A stretch of 39,472 bases of DNA from an uncultured Porphyromonas sp. (GCA_900539765.1 UQDF01000015.1:1-39472); one strand, 5' to 3'. Shown: positions 1 through 8,999, counted from the first letter of the stretch. A program made the numbers and translations. The notes: a model not told the origin generated them from the sequence alone.

Positions 1-77
1 TGAAGTTTTTTTCCTACATTTGTAAGTGTGTTGCACTTGACACTGGAATGTGCGCAGCACACAACAAGAATCTATCA

Positions 78-109
78 TTTGTTTAATTGAGTATTTTCTC
101 TTATATTTG
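78..109 (+). promoter_or_regulatory. Bacteroidales-type promoter for the 217 gene
   Basis: A TTTG box at 78-81 and TATATTTG at 102-109 are separated by 20 bp, matching the Bacteroidales -33/-7 pattern. It lies about 107 bases before the ATG at 217, leaving a fairly long leader. A second -7-like TACATTTG is at 15-22 near the window edge. Confidence 0.6.
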
Positions 110-216
110 CGATGTAGGTAAACAATTTATCTATGAAGCTTTGATTTAGAAGTCTCCCTCAGGCTCTTTCCATAAACAAAGTCTTCTAATCTCGAGAAAG
201 AGCGTATGATGTATCT

Positions 217-855
217 ATGTTTAACAAAAACATCACAATCTCTCGTGTCTTAATGACACTACTCTTCGCAGGATTTCTCTTTTCTTGCAGTGTAGTTACA
301 GCGTTTGCTCAGAAGCAGATCGTCCCTAAAGTTGAAGTCAATGCAAGAGTTGGTATCGGTGTCTCTCAGACACCTCAATATGTAAGTCCTGTGGTGTATG
401 ATGATTGTTTGACTGTATTAGGGCGCGTTCAGCCCCAGACGTGGGTTGGCGTTGAAGCGTCAGTATCTAGTTTTCGCTTCAATATGCCAGCTGATAAACT
501 CTCGCTTAAGAATCCCTACTCTAGGATGCTTTTTGTAGGTCCATCGCTCTTCTATAAGTACGGAGGAGGTAATGGATGGGAAATAATAGAAGGTCTCAGT
601 ATGGGCTACACTTATCTCTTTCCAAATAAAGACCTGCAAGCTCCATCTTCTGAATATGAGACTCTATTAAAGGCTCAGCACGGATTTGGGATGAATATCT
701 CTAGCGAATTTCGTTACGCCTACCGAAACGTTTCCTACGTTGGATTAGGTTACAAAGTCCAAATGAGAGGACTTTTGGTGGGTGAGTCTGACTCAAAGCA
801 GAGACGAGGACTATTCTCTGGAATACCTTTTATATCAATCGGCTTTAGATTCTAA
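217..855 (+). CDS. Small outer-membrane beta-barrel protein, hypothetical
   Basis: This 212-residue protein starts with a hydrophobic signal sequence (residues about 10-31) that could be cut after AFA at 31. An alternative lipobox-like FSC at 22-24 makes a lipoprotein possible. The rest alternates short aromatic and polar strands (for example SMGYTYLF, FRYAYRNVSYVGLGYKV) and ends in Phe after SIGFRF, the usual terminal strand of an outer-membrane barrel. The length suggests eight to ten strands. No catalytic motif is visible and I do not recognise a specific family. It has its own upstream promoter and appears monocistronic. Barrel location is inferred from strand pattern and terminal Phe; function is unknown. 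Confidence 0.75.
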   Translation: MFNKNITISRVLMTLLFAGFLFSCSVVTAFAQKQIVPKVEVNARVGIGVSQTPQYVSPVVYDDCLTVLGRVQPQTWVGVEASVSSFRFNMPADKLSLKNPYSRMLFVGPSLFYKYGGGNGWEIIEGLSMGYTYLFPNKDLQAPSSEYETLLKAQHGFGMNISSEFRYAYRNVSYVGLGYKVQMRGLLVGESDSKQRRGLFSGIPFISIGFRF

Positions 856-883
856 ACTGACGGTCTATTGAAATCAAGTCGGA

Positions 884-922
884 GGTAAACTAGGAGTTTT
901 ATCTCCTACTCTCGTATTTACC
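884..922 (+). terminator. Possible hairpin after the 217 gene
   Basis: Nested inverted repeats occur: GGTAAA 884-889 pairs with TTTACC 917-922, and TAGGAG 891-896 pairs with CTCCTA 903-908. There is only a short T-rich tail, so this is a weak terminator candidate. Confidence 0.3.
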
Positions 923-1013
923 ATTTTCTCACACCATCGTACGTGCGTCTTTCTTACTCCGAGTCGCAATGGTCACTCTTGCCTTTGGCTATGGAATGCG
1001 CAGATGTGCGAAG

Positions 1014-1043
1014 TTGAGTGCTGAATGATAATTTGTACATTTG
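1014..1043 (+). promoter_or_regulatory. Promoter for the 1085 gene
   Basis: TTG at 1014-1016 and TACATTTG at 1036-1043 are separated by 19 bp, a Bacteroidales promoter pattern. It overlaps the longer reading frame beginning at 1025, which argues that translation really starts at the ATG at 1085. Confidence 0.6.
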
Positions 1044-1084
1044 CAGCCAGACTCAAGGAAAAAAGAAAAGTAGTACGATCCCCT

Positions 1085-1456
1085 ATGAAAAACAGATTCC
1101 GACTAGATAGTAACTTCTCATGGTTTTGCTCCTTCATTGCCGCTTGGGTGCTGATGGTCTCTTCTCTAGGAGAAGCCTCTAGTGAGCTTCATATGCAGAT
1201 GGCAAAGAGCCTAGCACTCTCGGTTACATTCCTATTGATCGTACTGGTCGTCTGGGTGTGTCGCAAGGTCAATCATGGAGACTACCCAATCATAGGCGTC
1301 AAAAAGCTCCTCATAGTCTTAGGCGCCAGCTATATACTCCCTCTGTTTAGCCTCTTATTCTGGTTAGATAGATATTGGATCTACGCCTTTGCGTTTCAGC
1401 TACTGCTTATAGTCTCTCTTTGGGTCGGAGAGGTCAGTAAGCCACAAAAGGGCTAG
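1085..1456 (+). CDS. Small integral membrane protein, hypothetical
   Basis: From the ATG at 1085 the protein is 123 residues with four likely membrane helices (about residues 12-29, 40-59, 70-90 and 93-113) and few charged residues outside short loops. The longer frame from 1025 would place the promoter inside the coding region, so I use the internal Met, giving MKNRFRLD at the N-terminus. No conserved motif is recognised. It lies between an outer-membrane protein gene and a convergent uptake pair, and the neighbours give no clue to its role. It is probably an inner-membrane protein of unknown function. Confidence 0.6.
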   Translation: MKNRFRLDSNFSWFCSFIAAWVLMVSSLGEASSELHMQMAKSLALSVTFLLIVLVVWVCRKVNHGDYPIIGVKKLLIVLGASYILPLFSLLFWLDRYWIYAFAFQLLLIVSLWVGEVSKPQKG

Positions 1457-1498
1457 ACGACCTTACGTCTATTGAGTTAGCTATGCATCAAACAAAAT

Positions 1499-1525
1499 AG
1501 GGACGGACACGAGGTCCGCCCCTAC
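1499..1525 (-). repeat. REP-like palindrome, minus-strand copy
   Basis: On the minus strand this element begins GTAGGGGCGGAC and folds into an 11-bp stem (one mismatch) with a 5-base loop. It has the same GTAG head and GGACG core as the other dispersed elements in the window. It lies between convergent genes and could also help stop transcription. Confidence 0.6.
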
Positions 1526-1557
1526 TTGGTTAGTGGTTTGTGCGTCTAGTAAGACGA

Positions 1558-2901
1558 CTAGAAGGCGGTCCAGCCTTGTAGCCAGTTGCCCTTGCTAGCA
1601 GGGAAGGCACCGACCTGAGCTCCAGTGAAGTCGGCTGGAGTACCGAAAGGAGCCTTCATACCGAAGGTAGCTGCGGAGTCTTTGTTGACCACCTCGATGA
1701 TACCTGTGGTGGGCTTGGCGGAGCCGTTCTTGATCTCAAAGGCTGAGTCAAAGCCGTGGAAGGAGCTACCCTCGATCTTGCTATGCTCCATCTTGTCGGC
1801 ATCAGAATCGAGGACGAAGCCCTTAGGATAACCAGTGAGGATACAGTCCTTGAGCGTTATCTGACCACCACGACGTACACGAGCTGCGTACTTGTAGGCA
1901 TCGCCCTGGAAGTTGTTGTGGACGTTGGCTACACGGGTAGATGCGCCGATGATAGAGACGTTGGTCAGTGTGGGGTGCGTCTTAGGTATGAGTGAGAAGG
2001 TCTCGTCTTGAGACTTAGCATTGTTGTCTAGCTCGATGCCGTTGCTGTCAGACTTACCCTTGCTGTCGGAGTGAGTGGAGGAGGGGTTGGCAATAGCGAC
2101 ACCGTAAGTGATGCTACCGGTGAAGCCGTTGTCAAAGTCAAAGTTGTCATCGTCGCAAGCGTAGGAGACAAGGTGGGTCGCATTGACGCAACCACCGAAG
2201 AACTCGAAGCTGTCGTCTAGCCCCCAGCTGACCTGAATATGGTCTAGCGTGGTGCCACGACCTACGCCACCGCAGGTGAGACCGTTGATCTCGTTGCTGT
2301 CGCCTAGGATGAAGCCAGCGTACTCGATGCGTACATAGCGCAGTACACCGCTGTTGTCTTCGTCGTCATCGCCACCGTAGCGATACTCCTCGACACCCTG
2401 GTTGAGACCCTCGATAAACTGAGCGTCGACAGGGGTATTGACCTTAGCCTTACCCAGCAAGATGACACCACCGAAGTCACCAGGAGCGGGACGACCAGCG
2501 TTGCTATCGACTGCCTTGGAAGAGGTGAAGACGATAGGATTCTGTGCGGTACCCTCGGCCATGATCTTAGCGCCACGAGTTACGACGAGTACGCCTGTAG
2601 CCCCTGATGGTGTGGGCTCCTCGATGATGGTGGTACCTGCATCGATGGTGAGTGTCTCATTAGCCGGTACGGAGACGATGCCCTTGAGTGCGTAGACCTT
2701 GTCGGCTGTCCAGTGATTGTTCTTGCCATTGATGCGTCCCTCGACGACTACGAGCTCCTTGCCACCGATGGTGCGACCAGTGACTTTGTTGTTGTCGCCA
2801 CCACCATTAGGCTCATTGCCTGTTTCGTCGCATGAGGTAAGTAGTGCTAGGCTCATGAGGGTAGCCATCACGAGGCTTAGTAAACGGATTGTCTTGTTCA
2901 T
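1558..2901 (-). CDS. Surface-type lipoprotein paired with a TonB-dependent receptor
   Basis: A 447-residue lipoprotein with a lipobox ending at Cys24 (LTSC), followed by acidic DET residues that resemble the export signals of surface lipoproteins in Bacteroidota. The body holds short repeated strand-turn units (for example TLTNVSIIGAS, ITLKDCILTGY, THLVSYACDDDNFDFDNG), suggesting a right-handed beta-helix rich in Asp and Gly. It lies 42 bp downstream of the receptor gene at 2944-5952 on the same strand, so they are probably cotranscribed. Related pairs are known in Bacteroidota, but the ligand is not evident here. It may be the surface partner that binds or delivers a ligand to the receptor. 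No enzyme active site is recognised. Confidence 0.75.
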   Translation of the reverse strand: MNKTIRLLSLVMATLMSLALLTSCDETGNEPNGGGDNNKVTGRTIGGKELVVVEGRINGKNNHWTADKVYALKGIVSVPANETLTIDAGTTIIEEPTPSGATGVLVVTRGAKIMAEGTAQNPIVFTSSKAVDSNAGRPAPGDFGGVILLGKAKVNTPVDAQFIEGLNQGVEEYRYGGDDDEDNSGVLRYVRIEYAGFILGDSNEINGLTCGGVGRGTTLDHIQVSWGLDDSFEFFGGCVNATHLVSYACDDDNFDFDNGFTGSITYGVAIANPSSTHSDSKGKSDSNGIELDNNAKSQDETFSLIPKTHPTLTNVSIIGASTRVANVHNNFQGDAYKYAARVRRGGQITLKDCILTGYPKGFVLDSDADKMEHSKIEGSSFHGFDSAFEIKNGSAKPTTGIIEVVNKDSAATFGMKAPFGTPADFTGAQVGAFPASKGNWLQGWTAF

Positions 2902-2943
2902 GATATTATGATAGATAGTTGAAGTGTTAGTATCTCTGATTCT

Positions 2944-5900
2944 TTAGAAAGTCCAGCTGACGGAGGCACTCAGCGAGATGCCGTCGCGGTACTGGTAGAC
3001 GATGTTGTCGTGACCTGGGTCGTAGTCGCTAGAGGTGCCATGCCGCATCGTGTCTAGGATCTGATTATTGTCAGCGGCACGCTCGAAGTCGTCCACATGG
3101 TTGGTGTAGATGATATGCTTAGAGTTGAGCAGGTTGGAGCCATTGACCTTGATGGTCACGCCATACTTGGGGAAGGTGTAGGAGAGCTGTGCGTCGAGCT
3201 GACTGAAGGGTGCCTCGTACTCCTGCTCATAGGCTTGGTTCGTATTGAGGACGAGCTTGCGTCCGGAGCGGTTCATGGTGAGGTTAGCCCCAAAGGTGTC
3301 GCTCTCGTAGGAGAGTCCCACATTGTACATATAGGGTACCTGACTGTACATAGGTCGGCGCTGCGTGACAGGTACCCAGCGCAGTATGCCGCTCTCGTCG
3401 GCACGTGAGACCATACCAGTGACGATGCTCTGCGTGAAGGTAGCATTGGCGTTGAGGTAGAGATGCTCGAGCCAGGAGCCTAGGGGGATGAAGCCGAAGT
3501 TCTTACGTAGCTCTAGCTCGACACCGTAACTGTGCGCTTTGTTGCTATTCATCAACATGTAGAAGCGGGCGAAGGAGGCGGTCTTCTGAGCGATGCGCTC
3601 GATAGGCTTGTCTAGGTAGCGGTAGAAGCCACCGATGGAGATCACCTCGCCAGCGCCAGGGTACCACTCGACACGCAGGTCGGCACCGTCTACGGTCGTC
3701 GAGATGACGCTCTGGTTGAAGATCTCTCCGCCGAGGAAGGGGTCGTAGAAGCGGTAGGCTGTGCGCTCCATAAATTGCGGGCGTACCGTGTTGCGGCTGT
3801 AGCTCAGTCGTATGTTGAGGTCTTTGATCGGCGTGATCGTGAGATTGATCGACGGCATAATAGCCACGGGCTTCTCTTTGCGATCCTGCTCGACGATGTT
3901 TAGCTCACCCATCGACATAGAGGGGTTGCTCAGCTCTTGGTAGAGGTAGTGCTCGACACGCAGCCCCCATACGAGGCGCAGCAGCTCGCTGTATCGGTCG
4001 TCGAGCATGGCGTAGAGTGCATTCTGAATAACCCGCCCGTGGTACATACGTCCGTCACCTTGGAGACGCTTGAGATCCCAGGCGAAGCCGCCGTCGCGCA
4101 TATTCTCTTCCTTGATGAGGTCAGCGATCGTGCTAGTAGAGAAGTCGAAGCCTCGTGTGTTGAAGAGGTGCATCGAGAGCTCCCAAAACTCAAAGCGGTT
4201 CTCCTTGAAGGCGCCATCGTACCCCGCCTTGAACTTATGCGTCCAGTCATTGCCAAAGAGGTCAAAAGGTAGCTCCACATTGACCTGTCCGTTGAAGTCT
4301 CGCTCATGGTTGAGGTACCAGGCACGGGTCAGCGGGAAGAGCGATCCCGACTGCACGCCCACCTGATTGTAGAAGTGACGCTCTCCAGCCTCGTCTAGTC
4401 GGCTCACCTGCTGTGTGAAGGCGGCGTCCTTCTGATTGCGCTGTACGTAGGTGTGTGCCAGCGCCCAGTCGAGACGGAGTGACTCGCCTAGCTGATGCTT
4501 ACCGCTGAGCTTGTTTTGCAAGAGGTCTTGGAAGGTAGGGTAGTTGACCTGCTGTCGGTAAGGATTGCTCTCGGGGTTGGGGTCTTCGTCGCTCAGACCA
4601 GTTAGCTCTGAGAGGTCGTTGTCATACTTATGGGTATAGGTGTTGCGCAGGCTGAGGCGGTTAGTACCCCGCTGCCAACCGATGTTGAGGACGCCCGCAA
4701 GGGTTGTGTTGTACTTGTAGTTAGCGCCACTATTGCGGATGCCCGTATCGACAAAGCTCTCCTGTACCTTATTATATTGCTTGGCATTCATCCACTCGCC
4801 ACGCTCTATGTGGTCGATGATGGTCTGCTGCTGTGTATTGCGATAGGTGAGCGAGGCGATCAGACCGAGCCGATGGTTGCCGCTCTTGTTGAGATCCCAG
4901 CTCTTGCCGAGAGAGACTTGGTAGTTCTGTGCGAGCGGGGTCTTGCCTTCCTCGATGGTAAAGTTGTCGGTGGTCAGTCGCTTGCTCTGCTCGAAGAGCT
5001 CAGGGACGGGGTTGTACGGGTCGAAAGGTATCTCGTGGAGTCCCTTAGGGAGGGCGCGCCGCCCGTCGTCATAGCCGAGCCAGTCCCAGTCTCCTCTGAT
5101 GCGGTACTTCTGCGTTTGGAAGGTGCTGAGCGAATTGTAGCTAGTGCCGACGCTGATGGAGATAAAGTCCTTCGTCGGTATGTCTCTCGTGGTGATCTGT
5201 ATGAGACCGCCTGAGAAGTTGCCACTGACATCTGGTGTAGCGGTCTTGAGAACCGTCACATTGTCTATGAGTGAGGTAGGGATCAGGTCGAAGCCGAAGG
5301 CCTTAGCGTTGCTCTCCGTACTAGGTAGTGGGATGCCATCGAGCGAAGCTTCGTTCCAGCGCTCGCCCATACCACGCACCGCGACATACTTATTGCTCAT
5401 AGTGGTGACGCCCGTGACACGCTTGAGTGCCTCGCCGAGGTTCTTGTCGGCCGTCTTGCCGATCATCTCGCTCGATACGACCGTAGAGAGCTGAGGCATA
5501 CTCTGCTGTATCTTCATCGCACCCGCTGTGTTGCTCGTCTTGTAGGAGCCAGTCACGACGACGGTGCCGAGGAGATTGTCCGCTATGGCTAGATCTACCG
5601 AGAGACTAGTCTCTTTGCCAGCGGTAATGTGTACCTCCTGGATCTGCTTAGTCTCATAGCCCACGTACGCGATCTCTACGGTATAGGTGCCAGGGGCAAG
5701 CTGTAGGGAGTAGTTGCCATCGAAGTCTGTGACCTGTCCGCCACCCGTCTCGATGATGCGCACGGTGGCTCCGATGAGCCCCTCTCCATGCTCGTCGACG
5801 ATGCGTCCCGTGAGGGTGCCTAGTCGTAGATCAGCCTCGTTGTGAGGAATGGGCTGCCCGTGTGGCTGAGCCGTTAGTGCAGGGCTGACCGCTAGGAGTG

Positions 5901-5952
5901 TCAAGAGGGTGAGCGCCAGGGTGAGCGTATAGGAAAGAGCCTTGTATAGCAT
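2944..5952 (-). CDS. TonB-dependent outer-membrane receptor with N-terminal carboxypeptidase-like domain
   Basis: The ATG at 5952 gives 1002 residues with a clean signal peptide ending near ALTA. The longer frame starts at a TTG only 12 bases from the -7 box, so I reject it. Domains in order: a carboxypeptidase-regulatory-like beta-sandwich at about 45-123 (TGRIVDEHGEGLIGATV, DFDGNYSL), a plug at about 128-255 (VVVTGSYK, VRGMGERWNEASLDGIPLP), then a large barrel ending in Phe (SVSWTF). This family takes up ligands across the outer membrane using TonB energy. The adjacent lipoprotein at 1558 is the likely surface partner. No SusD homologue is present, so this is not a typical polysaccharide locus. 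The substrate is unknown; iron, a cofactor or a phosphorus compound are all open. Confidence 0.9.
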   Translation of the reverse strand: MLYKALSYTLTLALTLLTLLAVSPALTAQPHGQPIPHNEADLRLGTLTGRIVDEHGEGLIGATVRIIETGGGQVTDFDGNYSLQLAPGTYTVEIAYVGYETKQIQEVHITAGKETSLSVDLAIADNLLGTVVVTGSYKTSNTAGAMKIQQSMPQLSTVVSSEMIGKTADKNLGEALKRVTGVTTMSNKYVAVRGMGERWNEASLDGIPLPSTESNAKAFGFDLIPTSLIDNVTVLKTATPDVSGNFSGGLIQITTRDIPTKDFISISVGTSYNSLSTFQTQKYRIRGDWDWLGYDDGRRALPKGLHEIPFDPYNPVPELFEQSKRLTTDNFTIEEGKTPLAQNYQVSLGKSWDLNKSGNHRLGLIASLTYRNTQQQTIIDHIERGEWMNAKQYNKVQESFVDTGIRNSGANYKYNTTLAGVLNIGWQRGTNRLSLRNTYTHKYDNDLSELTGLSDEDPNPESNPYRQQVNYPTFQDLLQNKLSGKHQLGESLRLDWALAHTYVQRNQKDAAFTQQVSRLDEAGERHFYNQVGVQSGSLFPLTRAWYLNHERDFNGQVNVELPFDLFGNDWTHKFKAGYDGAFKENRFEFWELSMHLFNTRGFDFSTSTIADLIKEENMRDGGFAWDLKRLQGDGRMYHGRVIQNALYAMLDDRYSELLRLVWGLRVEHYLYQELSNPSMSMGELNIVEQDRKEKPVAIMPSINLTITPIKDLNIRLSYSRNTVRPQFMERTAYRFYDPFLGGEIFNQSVISTTVDGADLRVEWYPGAGEVISIGGFYRYLDKPIERIAQKTASFARFYMLMNSNKAHSYGVELELRKNFGFIPLGSWLEHLYLNANATFTQSIVTGMVSRADESGILRWVPVTQRRPMYSQVPYMYNVGLSYESDTFGANLTMNRSGRKLVLNTNQAYEQEYEAPFSQLDAQLSYTFPKYGVTIKVNGSNLLNSKHIIYTNHVDDFERAADNNQILDTMRHGTSSDYDPGHDNIVYQYRDGISLSASVSWTF

Positions 5953-5984
5953 ACGATATATCTTCTGTTTCAAATCTTACGCTG

Positions 5985-5992
5985 CAAAGGTA
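5985..5992 (-). promoter_or_regulatory. -7 box for the TonB receptor operon
   Basis: The minus strand reads TACCTTTG here, followed by GC, the Bacteroidales -7 consensus. It is 33 bases before the ATG at 5952, leaving a leader of about 25 bases. No clear TTTG lies at the -33 spacing, so strength may depend on an activator. Confidence 0.5.
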
Positions 5993-6102
5993 GCGTGGCG
6001 ATGTTACCATAAGGTTACTGCCATGTTTCGTTTTTGCTGATAGGGAGCCATCGCATTGGGAAAAGCTTGGTCGATTTCACTGCATAAGAGAAAACAAAAG
6101 GT

Positions 6103-6110
6103 TAACTTTG
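6103..6110 (+). promoter_or_regulatory. -7 box for the S9 peptidase gene
   Basis: TAACTTTG matches the TAnnTTTG consensus and lies 70 bases before the ATG at 6181. A convincing -33 TTTG was not found. The 228-bp gap between the divergent receptor and peptidase genes holds both promoters and nothing else that I recognise. Confidence 0.45.
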
Positions 6111-6180
6111 TGGCGTGGAAACTTAGCCGAAGCTCTTATGGAGTGATGCTAACAAGGCGAATAATCAACAACAGCAGTAT

Positions 6181-8733
6181 ATGAAACGAGACCTATTACG
6201 ACTCTTTACGATGCTCCCGCTTTGGGTGCTAGCGACTCTCTACACTACAGCACAGCAACCAGAAGCCGTAGCTCCGTCAGCTACAACGGATCAACCTGAC
6301 ACCCTCACCGTCATACCGCTACAGGTGCAGCAGTATAGGGTGATGATGCCGTTTATATCGGATAGTCTCAATGTGCAGGGCAAGGCGTACGACGCTACCG
6401 ACCTGCTCAAGCCAGTGAACCATATCAAGCTGAGTCAGACACATGGCACCCAGCCCGAAGCTACAGAGGGTGTCGTCACGCTACGCACACCAGAGAACGC
6501 GATCACGACCTATGCCATACGTCTTCGCACGCCTAGCTACGAGCAGGCGACGCTGCAGATCGAGGCGACGGCTCCTTTTGTCTTAGCCCTCGATGGTGCT
6601 AAGCTTTCGTCTGCTACACAGTATCAGAGCGAGCTAAAGGGTGCTTCACCAGCGTCTCTCACGCTAACGCCTGGACGGTCGCACCTGCTGACGCTGCAGT
6701 TACTCACCAAGGGCGATGAGCCGGCGCAGTATCGTATGAAGCTCATCCCCGCCAAGGCTGACAGCCAGATAGAGCTACGCCACGACGATAAGGAGTATCT
6801 GAGTCTAGAGTATATGATGACGGGGCGCAACCTCTACTCAGTCTCGGTGTCGCCTACGGGACGCTACACACTCCTCACGGAGCGTGAGACGACCGCTCTG
6901 AAGAGCAATTACCGCACCTATCTGTACCAAGGCGATAAGCTCCTCTCCACGCTAAGCGAGGAGTACCGCTTCGCCAGCTGGATGCCCAAAGAGGACAAGC
7001 TCTACCGCACGCTCACGACTGATGGTGGTCGGCAGTTGCTAACGTTTGACCCTAAGACGCAGGAGGAGCGTATTGTAGCGGAGCAGATCCCCACAGGCTC
7101 TTTCTTTATACTCCCTGATGGTAAGCAGTTGATCTACACCATCGAGGAGGAAGGCCCCGCACGGGGTAAGATCACCGAGCAGGTACTGGGACGCTATGAC
7201 CGTATGGCAGACTTTCGCAAGCGCACCTTCCTCGCTCTCTACGACCTCGAGAGCGGTCGCTACCAGCCACTCACCTTCGGCCATCGCTCTACCTATCTAC
7301 ATGATGTCAGTCCCGATGCGCGTGAGATCATCTTGAGCAGTTCGGAGGATATTACCGAGATCCCCTTCTCTCAGAGCAACTTCTATACGATGAACCTAGA
7401 GACACTGGAGGTCAAGCCACTCTTTACCCAGGAGCGCTCTATCTCGTCGATCTCCTACACGTCGCAGCCTCATGTGCTACTCATACAGGGTGATGCGAAT
7501 GCTTTCGATGGGATCGGACGCAACCTGCCTGAGGGGATGATCACCAATACGTACGATGGTCAGCTCTTCCTCTATGACCGCCAGAGCCAGCAGGCGACGC
7601 CCCTGACGAAGGAGTTTGACCCCGCCATCAAGCGGGTCAAGGTCAGCACGGTCCGACCTGTCGCTTACTTTACAGCGGAAAACAAAGATCGCATCTCCCT
7701 CTACCGCCTCGACCTGACACGCAAGCAGATCGAGCAGGTGGCTACGACGGAAGACCTCGTGCGCTCCTTTGACATCAGCGATGATGCTAGTCAGCTCGCA
7801 TACTATGGGCAGAGTGCGATGAATGCGGATCGCTTCTACACGCTCAGAGGAAAGCGTGAGACGCTCCTCTACGACCTAGCTAAGAGCAAGATGCAGGATC
7901 TAGAGCTGGGCAGCGTGAGCGACTGGGTGCACACGATGCCGAATGGTGACAAGGTGGAGGGACGATACTACTTGCCGCCTCACTTTGACGCGACGCAGCA
8001 GTACCCGATGATCGTCTATTATTATGGAGGTACCTCGCCGACGACACGCTTCTTCGAGGGCTCTTATTCGCTCCCGATGTATGCGGCGCAGGGCTACGTG
8101 GTTCTCACACTCAACCCGAGTGGCACCACTGGCTTCGGACAGGAGTATGCTGCTCGCCACGTTAATGCGTGGGGTCAGGTGACGGCCGACGAGATCGTGG
8201 CTGCGACGAAGCAGTTTTGCCAAGAGCATCCCTATGTCAATGCGAAGAAGATCGGCTGTATGGGCGCCAGCTACGGAGGCTTTATGACGCAGTACTTGCA
8301 GACGATCACCGACATCTTTGCTGCAGCGATCAGCCATGCGGGTATCAGTGCTATCTCCTCCTACTGGGGTGAGGGTACGTGGGGTGTCGGTTACAGTACG
8401 GTGGCGAGCTACGACAGCTATCCGTGGAATAATCCTAAGCTCTACACGGAGCAGAGTCCGCTCTTTCATGCCGACAAGATCCACACGCCTCTGCTGCTGA
8501 TCCATGGTACGGACGATACGAATGTCCCCATCGGTGAGAGCATCCAGATGTACAACGCTCTGAAGATCCTGGGCCGTGAGGTCGCCTTTGTCAAGGTGCA
8601 TGGCGAAGACCATATCATCACGGCTCCCGAGAAGAAGATCGAGTGGACGAATACGCTCTTCGCTTGGTTCCAGAAGTGGCTCAAAGACGACCCCACCTGG
8701 TGGAATGCTCGCTATCCAGAGGCACACTTATAG
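6181..8733 (+). CDS. Secreted S9-family serine peptidase (prolyl oligopeptidase/DPP-like)
   Basis: An 850-residue protein with a signal peptide (hydrophobic stretch up to about residue 24). Residues of roughly 190-590 look like a beta-propeller (repeated YLYQGDKLL- and LYDLESGRYQPLTF-type blades), followed by an alpha/beta-hydrolase domain. The catalytic triad is visible: Ser697 in GASYGG, Asp779 in HGTDDTNVP and His811 in GEDHII. S9 enzymes cut short peptides, often releasing di- or tripeptides. In asaccharolytic Porphyromonas, which live on peptides, such enzymes feed amino-acid catabolism in the periplasm. The protein is longer than classic DPP IV by about 100 residues, mostly N-terminal. 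Exact specificity cannot be read from sequence. The gene is apparently monocistronic. Confidence 0.9.
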   Translation: MKRDLLRLFTMLPLWVLATLYTTAQQPEAVAPSATTDQPDTLTVIPLQVQQYRVMMPFISDSLNVQGKAYDATDLLKPVNHIKLSQTHGTQPEATEGVVTLRTPENAITTYAIRLRTPSYEQATLQIEATAPFVLALDGAKLSSATQYQSELKGASPASLTLTPGRSHLLTLQLLTKGDEPAQYRMKLIPAKADSQIELRHDDKEYLSLEYMMTGRNLYSVSVSPTGRYTLLTERETTALKSNYRTYLYQGDKLLSTLSEEYRFASWMPKEDKLYRTLTTDGGRQLLTFDPKTQEERIVAEQIPTGSFFILPDGKQLIYTIEEEGPARGKITEQVLGRYDRMADFRKRTFLALYDLESGRYQPLTFGHRSTYLHDVSPDAREIILSSSEDITEIPFSQSNFYTMNLETLEVKPLFTQERSISSISYTSQPHVLLIQGDANAFDGIGRNLPEGMITNTYDGQLFLYDRQSQQATPLTKEFDPAIKRVKVSTVRPVAYFTAENKDRISLYRLDLTRKQIEQVATTEDLVRSFDISDDASQLAYYGQSAMNADRFYTLRGKRETLLYDLAKSKMQDLELGSVSDWVHTMPNGDKVEGRYYLPPHFDATQQYPMIVYYYGGTSPTTRFFEGSYSLPMYAAQGYVVLTLNPSGTTGFGQEYAARHVNAWGQVTADEIVAATKQFCQEHPYVNAKKIGCMGASYGGFMTQYLQTITDIFAAAISHAGISAISSYWGEGTWGVGYSTVASYDSYPWNNPKLYTEQSPLFHADKIHTPLLLIHGTDDTNVPIGESIQMYNALKILGREVAFVKVHGEDHIITAPEKKIEWTNTLFAWFQKWLKDDPTWWNARYPEAHL

Positions 8734-8817
8734 TTGTGCGGCAAATCAACGCTGGCTCGTTACAATAATTTAATCCGACTACATGTCGATACGGAACTGT
8801 GTCGGGGAATAGTGATT

Positions 8818-8911
8818 CCCACACGTCGTCCACCCACTTCGTCCTGTAGGGACGCACGATCTGTGCGTCCGTCCCCGTCATCCCCACACATCGTCCACCC
8901 ACGTCGTCCTG
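8818..8911. repeat. 29-bp direct repeats bracketing a REP element
   Basis: Positions 8818-8846 and 8883-8911 are 29-bp direct repeats differing at two positions, both running from CCCACAC to CGTCCTG. The REP element at 8846-8880 sits exactly between them, so the arrangement looks like a duplication around the inserted palindrome. Confidence 0.75.
8846..8880 (+). repeat. REP-like element, forward copy
   Basis: It starts GTAGGGACGCAC and contains a perfect 8-bp stem GGACGCAC/GTGCGTCC with loop GATCT (8849-8869), followed by CGTCCCCGTCA. Near-identical copies are at 9149-9184 and 34292-34328. A GTAG head beside an imperfect palindrome is the hallmark of REP sequences recognised by RAYT transposases. 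Confidence 0.8.
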
Positions 8912-8999
8912 CTTTCTAAGTTCATATGCAAGTAAAATGCGAAGTTTTTTCTCGTTTCGGAAACTCAGTCGACTTCTCTTCGGGTGAACCGCTCGGCGG
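8912..8999. other. Intergenic spacer, nothing recognised
   Basis: This stretch lies between the 29-bp repeats and the REPIN at 9016. It has no convincing gene, promoter or hairpin. The short frames across it are made of repeat sequence. Confidence 0.5.

Noticed and set aside
4630..5214. 194-residue plus-strand frame inside the TonB receptor gene
   Set aside because: Its coding strand opposes the conserved plug and barrel, and the translated sequence has no recognisable domain.
7900..8727. 275-residue open frame antisense to the S9 peptidase
   Set aside because: It lies fully inside the catalytic domain of a conserved gene on the other strand, has no signal or motif, and its length is explained by codon bias.
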